Positions 10,223 through 15,413 of a DNA stretch of 16,605 bases are shown here, one piece after another (the stretch's first letter is position 1; each line of letters begins with the position of its first letter). A model generated the notes under the pieces. That model did not search any database, was not told the origin of the DNA, and saw nothing but the letters and a program-made list of their open reading frames with translations. Origin of the DNA: JAAYLU01 sp964458805 (lineage in GTDB: Bacteria; Synergistota; Synergistia; Synergistales; Aminobacteriaceae); contig CAYWKH010000047.1 in assembly GCA_964458805.1 (NCBI GenBank), forward strand, positions 1-16,605. The letters run 5' to 3'. The translations under genes and the position numbers were made by a program.

Positions 10223-10228
10223 TCGCCG

Positions 10229-10363
10229 TTGAAGCAGACGTTTCAGCCCCATAACAGGCCGAGGAAAAGGAAGATGGGCTTTCTCGCCCGTTCAAGTTCC
10301 CCGTCGGGCCGCCGGATTCTCCGAAACCGCAGGAGAAAGGGCCGCGCTAGACTGGCAGTGTAG
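10229..10363 (+). CDS. rpmH: 50S ribosomal protein L34
   Basis: L34 is a small, very basic large-subunit protein. Translation from TTG 10229 gives 44 residues beginning MKQTFQPHNRPRKRKMGF, which matches the L34 signature (MKRTYQPxxRKRKRxHGF), and the usual length is 44-47. The C-terminal half is Arg-rich (ILRNRRRKGRARL). The GFRxRM consensus is changed to GFLARSSS, a mild divergence. The strong AGGAGGTG supports the non-ATG start. The stop TAG (10361-10363) is followed 3 nt later, in the same reading frame, by the rnpA start. The neighbour order rpmH-rnpA-yidD-yidC-jag is widely conserved in bacteria, here without dnaA upstream. Confidence 0.95.
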   Translation: MKQTFQPHNRPRKRKMGFLARSSSPSGRRILRNRRRKGRARLAV

Positions 10364-10366
10364 CCT

Positions 10367-10768
10367 TTGAGATTTTTCTTCCCTCGGTCTTCTCGCCTCA
10401 AAAGAGGGTGGGAGTTCGACGTTGTCTTCCGCACCGGTGGTCGGCTTCGAGGCGAACTGGTGCGGTTGCTGTTTGTGAAGGGCGCGGAGGGAGTCCCCAG
10501 GGTAGGCATGGCCGTCGGAAAGAGGCAGGGGAAATCCCACGACAGGAACAGGGGGCGCAGGGTCCTGAGGGAGAGTTTCCGCAGACTGTTGCCTTGGATA
10601 CGCCGCGACGTGTGGATAGTGGCCGGGCTGAGCCGCGCCGGCATGAGAGCCGGAGCGAAGGAGATCTACGCGGAGACGGCATCGCTCCTGGAGGGAGCGG
10701 GCCTGATGGAGCCAGGGTGGCCCGGCCCGGATTGGGAGGGTCGTTCGCCGGGTGCGGACGAGAGATGA
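10367..10768 (+). CDS. rnpA: RNase P protein component
   Basis: RnpA is the protein cofactor of the tRNA 5'-processing ribozyme. The 133-residue product has the family N-terminus (FPRSSRLKRGWEFDVVFRTG), the core VGMAVGKRQGKSHDRNRGRRVLRESFRR carrying the RNR-type RNA-binding helix, and a basic pI. The start is TTG 10367. It is the first possible start after the in-frame rpmH stop and gives the usual nine residues before the RLK block. No Shine-Dalgarno is seen within 15 nt, so initiation probably depends on ribosomes finishing rpmH. The C-terminal tail (about the last 20 residues, rich in Gly, Pro and acidic residues) is longer than typical and looks non-conserved. The stop overlaps yidD by 4 nt. 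Confidence 0.93.
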   Translation: MRFFFPRSSRLKRGWEFDVVFRTGGRLRGELVRLLFVKGAEGVPRVGMAVGKRQGKSHDRNRGRRVLRESFRRLLPWIRRDVWIVAGLSRAGMRAGAKEIYAETASLLEGAGLMEPGWPGPDWEGRSPGADER

Positions 10769-11034
10769 CCGCGGCAGCCTGGATCGGAACAAAGCTCGCC
10801 AGGATCTACCAGGTCTTGATCTCCCCGATGCTTGGCGATAATTGCAGGTTCTACCCAACGTGCTCGCAGTATGCAATCGACGCGCTGACCGCTCACGGCT
10901 TTCTCAAGGGAACCTGGTTGACTATTATAAGACTTTGCAAGTGTGCTCCGTGGCACCCCGGAGGCTATGATCCCGTACCGCCGGTGCCGGACAGGGGTCA
11001 CGGAGCTTATTCGTACGAGGACGGTGATCGATAG
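10765..11034 (+). CDS. yidD: Membrane protein insertion efficiency factor YidD
   Basis: YidD is a small membrane-associated protein that assists YidC-dependent insertion of inner-membrane proteins. The 89-residue product starts at ATG 10765, overlapping the rnpA stop (ATGA). It shows the family pattern throughout: an amphipathic N-terminus (LARIYQVLISPML), the signature CRFYPTCSQYA with Cys27 and Cys33, HGFLKGTWL, a third Cys pair at 58 and 60, and the strict PWHPGGYDPVP motif (62-72). The stop TAG shares one base with the GTG start of yidC, indicating coupling to its functional partner. Confidence 0.95.
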   Translation: MTAAAWIGTKLARIYQVLISPMLGDNCRFYPTCSQYAIDALTAHGFLKGTWLTIIRLCKCAPWHPGGYDPVPPVPDRGHGAYSYEDGDR

Positions 11035-11822
11035 TGGGTTCAATTTGGAAGATGGGCGGGGACCTCATGATGAAGCTGATGGAGTTCGTCCACGGCTTCA
11101 CCGGGTCATGGGGGTTGGCCATCATAGCGCTTACCCTGATCGTCAGGCTGCTGCTTCACCCGCTCACCAAGAAGCAGATGGACAGCATGCAGAAGATGCA
11201 GAAGCTGCAGCCCCGCATCAAGATGCTGCAGGAGAAGTTCAAGGACGACAAGGAGACCCTCAACCGCGAGATGATGACGCTCTACAAGGAGAACAAGGTC
11301 AACCCCGCCGCGGGGTGCCTGCCGCTCCTGGTTCAGCTTCCGGTCTTCATCCTGCTGTATCGCGTGCTTACCAACTACGACTTCTCAGGGGTGTCCTTCC
11401 TGTGGATACAGCTCGACGGCTCGGTGCTGACCACGCTCGCGGAGGCCCTGAAGCTGGCGGTACCCACGGAGCAGCTAGGGATAATCACCGTCATGTACGG
11501 GATAATGGCAAACCCGTTCGCCCTCGTGAACGTGTCGGTCTACCTGCCCAACCTGCTGCTGCTGCTCGGCATAGGATTCCTCACCTGGTACCAGCAGCAG
11601 CTCACGTCGAGCGGCAACCCCCAGATGGCCATGATGAACTGGTTCATGCCGCTCTTCCTTACCTTCATCTGCCTCAGCCTGCCCGGCGGAGTCCTTCTAT
11701 ACTGGGGCGTGTCCTCCCTGCTCGGCGTCGTTCAGCAGCTGAGCACCGCCAGGAGGACCAAGGCCGAGATGCAGAAAAAGCCGACCCTGCTCAAGGACAA
11801 GCCGACGAGAAGCGGAGATTGA
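11034..11822 (+). CDS. yidC: YidC/Oxa1-family membrane protein insertase (short form)
   Basis: YidC inserts and folds membrane proteins, alone or with SecYEG. The 262-residue product starts at GTG 11034, overlapping the yidD stop by one base. It lacks both the large periplasmic P1 domain of proteobacterial YidC and a lipoprotein signal of the Gram-positive type, and begins almost directly with the core. The conserved core is present: first helix WGLAIIALTLIVRLLLHPL with the functional Arg38, a coiled cytoplasmic hairpin (about 45-90), then NPAAGCLPLLVQLPVFILLY, and last the helices MMNWFMPLFLTFICLSLPGGVLLYW. Between the third core helix and the YLPNLLLLLGIGF helix there is an extra segment (about 130-170) not usual for short YidC. 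The C-terminus is short and basic. Confidence 0.95.
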   Translation: MGSIWKMGGDLMMKLMEFVHGFTGSWGLAIIALTLIVRLLLHPLTKKQMDSMQKMQKLQPRIKMLQEKFKDDKETLNREMMTLYKENKVNPAAGCLPLLVQLPVFILLYRVLTNYDFSGVSFLWIQLDGSVLTTLAEALKLAVPTEQLGIITVMYGIMANPFALVNVSVYLPNLLLLLGIGFLTWYQQQLTSSGNPQMAMMNWFMPLFLTFICLSLPGGVLLYWGVSSLLGVVQQLSTARRTKAEMQKKPTLLKDKPTRSGD

Positions 11823-11828
11823 ACAGGC

Positions 11829-11900
11829 GTCGTCCCGTCGACCCCCGGCATCGCCGCACTTCGGCCGGCGCGCATAACGTGTCCGAGCCGGCGGGACGGG
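11829..11900. repeat. Long-range inverted repeat between yidC and jag
   Basis: CGTCCCGTCG (11831-11840) pairs with CGGCGGGACG (11889-11898): ten pairs including one G-T, enclosing 48 nt that themselves contain a small GCCG/CGGC hairpin and the palindrome-rich CGGCCGGCGCGC. It lies in the 128-nt gap between yidC and jag, which holds no recognisable gene. There is no T-run after it, so it is not an intrinsic terminator. A structured jag leader or mRNA-processing element is possible, but in GC-rich DNA chance pairing is common. Confidence 0.35.
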
Positions 11901-11950
11901 GCGGGCGAGGTCTTTAACAAGTGGACCTCCGAGAGAAAGGGAGGGTTTTC

Positions 11951-12577
11951 ATGAACGACGATATTCTTGTCCTGGATGTATCCTCGGCGGAGGAGGCAAG
12001 GAAAAACGCGGCCGCCGCGTGGAACCTGGACCCGGACGATATAACCCTTACGGTGATCGAGGAGGGCAAGGCCTTCTTTGGTCTGCTGGGGAAGAGGCTG
12101 AAGGTCGAGGCCCGCCCCTCCGCTCCGCTCTACCTGCTGAGGGGCAGGGACATCCTGAACAGCATCCTTGGACACATGGATCTAAACGTGGACTCCGAGA
12201 TAGTCGACGGCGAGGGGATGAACCTGTCGGGCCTCGATGCCGGCATCGTCATCGGGAAGTACGGGGAGACCCTCAAGGCTATGGAGTACCTCCTCAACCT
12301 CGTCGCGAGGGGCGCCGACGAGGGACGCCGCATAGTGCTCGACAGCGACGGCTACAGAGAGAGGCGGGAGCAGAGCCTGCAGCGCATGGCCCTGGCCGCG
12401 GCCAGGAAGTGCTCTGACAGGGGGAGGCCGGTGCACATGGAGCCCATGACAAGCTGGGAGAGAAGGATCGTGCACCTGACCCTCAAGGACAGCAGGGACG
12501 TGGAGACCAGGTCGATGGGCGACCCCCCCTCCAGGAAGGTAGTGGTATACCCCCGAACTCACCGAAGGGACTACTGA
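11951..12577 (+). CDS. jag: Jag/KhpB RNA-binding protein (Jag_N-KH-R3H)
   Basis: KhpB/Jag is a cytoplasmic RNA-binding protein usually encoded after yidC. In Gram-positive bacteria it pairs with KhpA and influences cell elongation and division through bound RNAs. The 208-residue product has all three family modules: a Jag_N domain (about 8-52, EEARKNAAAAW and EEGKAFFGLLGKR), a KH domain with the GxxG loop GIVIGKYGETLKAM (98-111), and an R3H domain whose RxxxH is RRIVH (171-175). The start is ATG 11951 with AAAGGGAGGG just upstream; a GTG at 11921 in the same frame lacks this support. The stop overlaps the next start by one base (TGATG). Confidence 0.93.
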   Translation: MNDDILVLDVSSAEEARKNAAAAWNLDPDDITLTVIEEGKAFFGLLGKRLKVEARPSAPLYLLRGRDILNSILGHMDLNVDSEIVDGEGMNLSGLDAGIVIGKYGETLKAMEYLLNLVARGADEGRRIVLDSDGYRERREQSLQRMALAAARKCSDRGRPVHMEPMTSWERRIVHLTLKDSRDVETRSMGDPPSRKVVVYPRTHRRDY

Positions 12578-13359
12578 TGCACCCGGTTCTCTTTTACATA
12601 GGCGACGCGCCGGTCCAGAGCTACTACCTGCTGTGGACCGGCGCTTTGTGCATGGCGGTGATATTCTCGCGCAGGCGCATGACCATGTACTACGGCATCG
12701 CCGACGACGACGCCCGAAGGATAATAATGTGGGCCTTCCTCGGAATGCTGCTGGGAGCACGCGCAGGCAGCGTCTACGACTCGTGGGATTACTTCATGGC
12801 CGACCCGGTTCGGCTTCTCAGGATCTGGGAGGGGGGGTTGTCGGCGGTGCCCGCGTTCCTCGGGGCCGGCCTCTTCTCGCTGGCGGCGGCGCGAATATTG
12901 CATGTCCCGTACTGGAAGGTGGCCGACGCGGCCTCGTTGCCCGCGGCTCTGACAGTGTCCATCGGAAGATGGGGCTGTTTCATGAACGGTTGCTGCTACG
13001 GGGTCGAGACGTCAGTCCCGTGGGCTGTGCGCCTGGCTAGCGACCCGTTCTCCCTCACGCGGCATCCCACCCAGCTTTACTACTCGTTCGGGGCCCTGAT
13101 GATAGCGGCCGTCCTCCAGTGGGTGGAGTCGCGCCGCATCGGCTCCGGGAGCGCCAGGAGTATCAAAGGAGCCGTACTCTGCCCGCTCTTCGCGGCGCTG
13201 TACTCCATCCTCCGGCTCGTAGCGGACCCATTCCGCGACGATTACTACCGAGCGGGGATGCAGGCGAATCGCCTCATACTTCCTGCGGTGCTCCTGTACG
13301 GCCTGTTATGGCTTGCGTGGTCTTATTACAGGAGTACGGACAGGGCGCGGAATTCTTAG
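12577..13359 (+). CDS. Lgt-family membrane transferase, divergent active site
   Basis: A 260-residue polytopic membrane protein of the prolipoprotein diacylglyceryl transferase family, which moves diacylglycerol from phosphatidylglycerol to the lipobox Cys of prolipoproteins. Family marks are IWEGGLS (83-89), GRWGCFMNGCCYG (130-142), HPTQLYYS (163-170) and RLVADPFR (213-220), on about seven hydrophobic segments. Against the E. coli enzyme, Arg143 and Gly154 are kept (Arg131, Gly142), and Arg239/Glu243/Arg246 appear as Arg213/Asp217/Arg220. However, His103 is replaced by Val91, Asn146 by Cys134 and Glu151 by Cys139. GCF..GCC-type members are known among Lgt paralogues. It could be a working Lgt variant or a paralogue with another acceptor. 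The start ATG 12577 overlaps the jag stop. No gene symbol is given because of these substitutions. Confidence 0.8.
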   Translation: MHPVLFYIGDAPVQSYYLLWTGALCMAVIFSRRRMTMYYGIADDDARRIIMWAFLGMLLGARAGSVYDSWDYFMADPVRLLRIWEGGLSAVPAFLGAGLFSLAAARILHVPYWKVADAASLPAALTVSIGRWGCFMNGCCYGVETSVPWAVRLASDPFSLTRHPTQLYYSFGALMIAAVLQWVESRRIGSGSARSIKGAVLCPLFAALYSILRLVADPFRDDYYRAGMQANRLILPAVLLYGLLWLAWSYYRSTDRARNS

Positions 13360-13413
13360 AAATGCGTATTAACCATTCGGTAAAAAAAACGATGTTTATC
13401 GGCGCTATGGGCA

Positions 13414-13443
13414 TAAAATAGTGGCATCTTGATTCGGAGGTGA
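13414..13443 (+). promoter_or_regulatory. Candidate -10 box and ribosome-binding site for the htrA-like gene
   Basis: The 90-nt gap after the Lgt-family gene is locally AT-rich, with a run of eight A (13382-13389). TAAAAT (13414-13419) resembles a -10 box, but no good -35 hexamer stands 16-18 nt upstream. A strong Shine-Dalgarno GGAGGTGA (13436-13443) precedes ATG 13450 by 6 nt. A separate promoter is therefore likely but its form, including an alternative sigma factor, is not resolved. Confidence 0.35.
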
Positions 13444-13449
13444 CCCATA

Positions 13450-14865
13450 ATGAGTAACAAGAGATCAACCGCGCTGTACAGGGTTTCCCTGTTTGCGCTC
13501 CTGGCCGCAGTCGTGTTTTTGCTGCCGTCGGCCCTGGCCGGGGCGGCGTACGCCCAGGACCCCTTCACCGACAACCCGGTGGCCAAGATCGCCCGCGAGC
13601 TCTCCCCCGCGGTGGTGAACGTCGACGTGGAGACCCTCGTCACACGCTCGATTAGCCCGTTCGGCGACGACCCTGTCTTCCGGCAGTTCTTCGGAGAGGA
13701 GTTCAAGCGCTTCTCCAGGACCATACCGATGCAGGGCAGGGGCTCGGGGTTCATCGTGTCGAAGGACGGCCACATCCTGACCAACAATCACGTTGTGGAC
13801 GGGGCGGACAAGATAACCGTGACCTTCTCGGACGGCAGGAAGTTCGACGCGAAGGTGCTTGGCAAGGACCCGACGTTCGACCTGGCCGTGGTCAAGGTCG
13901 AGGGCAAGGACCTCCCCTTCCTCAAGCTCGCCGACTCGGACAAGACCGAGGTCGGAGAGTGGGTTGTGGCGATAGGCAACCCGTTCGGGCTGGAGCACAC
14001 CGTGACTGTAGGGGTAATCTCGGCGAAGAACAGGAGCGTACACGACGGGAACGTCAACTTCGACGGCTTCCTTCAGACCGACGCCGCGATCAACCCGGGC
14101 AACAGCGGCGGCCCCCTTCTGAACCTCAGGGGCGAGGTGGTGGGGATAAACACGGCCATAGTCCCCTACGCGCAGGGTATCGGCTTCGCTATCCCGGTCA
14201 ACATGGCCAAGCAGGTGATGAGCGACCTCATTGAATTTGGCAAGGTGAGAAGAGGTTGGCTCGGGGTCACCATCCAGTCGCTGACCAAGGAGTTCGCCGA
14301 GGCCTACGGGGTCGAGGGCGAGAACGGCGCGATAGTCAGCGACGTCATGTCCGGTTCCCCCGCCGAGAAGGCCGGGCTCAAGAGAGGGGACGTCATACTG
14401 GAGGTTGACGGCTCCAGCGTCAAGAACCACCAGGAGTTCGTGATGAAGATCCGCCAGATGATGGCGGGCGACAAGGTCGCCCTCACCGTCGTGCGCCAGA
14501 AGAATAAGATCAAGGTCGACGCCACCCTCGGCGAGATGCCGGGCAGCCAGGGGCGCCCCGTCGCGGGAGACGGCGGCCCGAAGGCCCTCAAGGACCTTGG
14601 GATCAGGATCGGCGACCTCTCGGACGAAGTAAGGAAGCAGAACAACCTCAAGACCGACGAGGGAGTGATGATCACCTCGGTCGAGGACGGCTCGATGGCC
14701 CAGAGGGCGGGCATTCGCGAGAAGGATGTCATACTGGAGATGAACGGGGTCAGGATCGCCGGCCTCGCGGATCTGGACAGGGTGGACGCCAGGAGCGGCT
14801 CGGTAGTGCTGCTGCTGATGAGAGACTCCAGGACGTTCTTCGTGTCGGTTAGGGCTCGCAACTAG
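13450..14865 (+). CDS. Secreted HtrA/Deg-type serine protease with two PDZ domains
   Basis: A 471-residue envelope protease/chaperone of the HtrA (DegP/DegQ) family that degrades misfolded exported proteins. A Sec signal peptide covers residues 1-35 with probable cleavage after AYA (before Gln36); there is no lipobox. The trypsin-like domain holds the triad His114 (TNNHVV), Asp144 (TFDLAVV) and Ser219 (INPGNSGGPL). PDZ1 spans roughly 265-355 (RRGWLGVTIQSL, AGLKRGDVILEVDG) and PDZ2 roughly 385-468 (LGIRIGDLS, AGIREKDVILEMNG). The length and two PDZ domains fit DegP/DegQ rather than DegS. The region around 68-92 corresponds to the LA loop. It is downstream of the lipoprotein-modification gene but separated by 90 nt with its own ribosome-binding site, and a terminator follows. 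DegP and DegQ cannot be told apart here. Confidence 0.96.
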   Translation: MSNKRSTALYRVSLFALLAAVVFLLPSALAGAAYAQDPFTDNPVAKIARELSPAVVNVDVETLVTRSISPFGDDPVFRQFFGEEFKRFSRTIPMQGRGSGFIVSKDGHILTNNHVVDGADKITVTFSDGRKFDAKVLGKDPTFDLAVVKVEGKDLPFLKLADSDKTEVGEWVVAIGNPFGLEHTVTVGVISAKNRSVHDGNVNFDGFLQTDAAINPGNSGGPLLNLRGEVVGINTAIVPYAQGIGFAIPVNMAKQVMSDLIEFGKVRRGWLGVTIQSLTKEFAEAYGVEGENGAIVSDVMSGSPAEKAGLKRGDVILEVDGSSVKNHQEFVMKIRQMMAGDKVALTVVRQKNKIKVDATLGEMPGSQGRPVAGDGGPKALKDLGIRIGDLSDEVRKQNNLKTDEGVMITSVEDGSMAQRAGIREKDVILEMNGVRIAGLADLDRVDARSGSVVLLLMRDSRTFFVSVRARN

Positions 14866-14908
14866 CCCCGCGATGAAAGACCCTGTCATGAGATAGCGGA
14901 CGGATCGG

Positions 14909-14937
14909 ACGCCCCCCGAGCGGGGGCGTTTGCTTTA
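14909..14937 (+). terminator. Rho-independent terminator after the htrA-like gene
   Basis: ACGCCCCC (14909-14916) and GGGGGCGT (14922-14929) form a perfect 8-bp GC-rich stem with a 5-nt loop, followed by TTGCTTTATT. It lies 44 nt after the stop codon. The T-tract is interrupted, but the stem is very strong. Confidence 0.75.
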
Positions 14938-15034
14938 TTGCGCTCCAGATGGTAACATTCCCAACGACCCTTACCCGGATTGGCGCGTTGACGCCCTTCT
15001 GAGTTTCGGGATTTTTTACAAGAGGTGAAACGAA
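14938..15034 (+). promoter_or_regulatory. rpsO upstream region: possible -35 element, leader hairpin and RBS
   Basis: TTGACG (14988-14993) is a good -35-like hexamer, but 17 nt later the sequence is ATTTTT, a poor -10, so the promoter is unresolved. A small GGCG/CGCC hairpin (14982-14995) overlaps the TTGACG. The Shine-Dalgarno AGAGGTGA (15021-15028) is clear, 6 nt before ATG 15035. Any S15-binding autoregulatory structure would have to lie in this stretch; none of the described S15 leader folds is recognisable by eye. Confidence 0.3.
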
Positions 15035-15301
15035 ATGCTGCAGGGAGAAAAGAAACAGGGAATCATCGAGGAGTACAGGGTTCATACGACGGATACCGGT
15101 TCGCCGGAGGTACAGGTCGCTATGCTCACCCAGCGCATACGCGAGCTGACCGAGCATCTCAAGATCCACACAAAGGACTTCCACTCTCGCAGGGGGCTGT
15201 TGAAGATGGTCGGCAAACGCCGCAGGCTGCTGCGCTACCTGAGGGACAAGGACTTCAACCGCTACAAGGCTCTCATCGAGAGATTGGGCCTGCGACACTA
15301 A
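15035..15301 (+). CDS. rpsO: 30S ribosomal protein S15
   Basis: S15 is a primary 16S rRNA-binding protein organising the central domain of the small subunit. The 88-residue length and sequence are standard: VHTTDTGSPEVQVAMLTQRI (16-35), LTEHLKIHTKDFHSRRGLL with the conserved H41, D48, H50 and S51 region, and MVGKRRRLLRYL. The start is ATG 15035 with AGAGGTGA upstream. rpsO precedes pnp as in many bacteria, with a terminator hairpin between them, so part of the pnp message probably comes from read-through of the rpsO transcript. Confidence 0.97.
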   Translation: MLQGEKKQGIIEEYRVHTTDTGSPEVQVAMLTQRIRELTEHLKIHTKDFHSRRGLLKMVGKRRRLLRYLRDKDFNRYKALIERLGLRH

Positions 15302-15319
15302 AAAATACCGGTTCCAGGG

Positions 15320-15349
15320 GCGAGGACGAAAAGTCCTCGCTCATTTTTT
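15320..15349 (+). terminator. Intrinsic terminator between rpsO and pnp
   Basis: GCGAGGAC (15320-15327) and GTCCTCGC (15333-15340) form a perfect 8-bp stem with a GAAAA loop, followed by TCATTTTTT. This is a textbook Rho-independent terminator 18 nt after the rpsO stop. In E. coli a terminator at the same place attenuates rather than abolishes pnp transcription; the same is inferred here. Confidence 0.85.
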
Positions 15350-15358
15350 GGTCAATTA

Positions 15359-15367
15359 TGGTATTCT
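15359..15367 (+). promoter_or_regulatory. Weak candidate extended -10 promoter for pnp
   Basis: TGG followed by TATTCT (15362-15367) fits an extended -10 (TGnTAT..T) in the AT-rich stretch after the rpsO terminator, without a supporting -35. The pnp Shine-Dalgarno GAGGAGGAAGG (15397-15407) is very strong. The promoter call is tentative. Confidence 0.22.
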
Positions 15368-15413
15368 TACTCCGCATAGAGGAAGAGATAAATATCGAGG
15401 AGGAAGGCTTTTA

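Noticed and set aside
10103..10228. Upstream ATG extension of rpmH
   Set aside because: L34 starts canonically at MKQTFQP. The extension would begin before the predicted promoter and lacks a ribosome-binding site.
10943..11917. 324-codon + strand frame overlapping yidD, yidC and the spacer
   Set aside because: It runs out of frame through yidC, which is recognisable by homology. The product has no motif and is Ala/Arg/Gly/His-biased.
13465..14889. 474-codon minus-strand open frame covering the whole htrA-like gene
   Set aside because: It mirrors the + strand coding frame, has a His/Leu/Val/Asp-repetitive composition without domains, and is explained by codon bias at high GC.
14988..15016. 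Complete sigma-70 promoter for rpsO from TTGACG
   Set aside because: The hexamer 17 nt downstream (ATTTTT) matches the -10 consensus poorly, and neighbouring spacings are no better, so only the -35-like element is reported.
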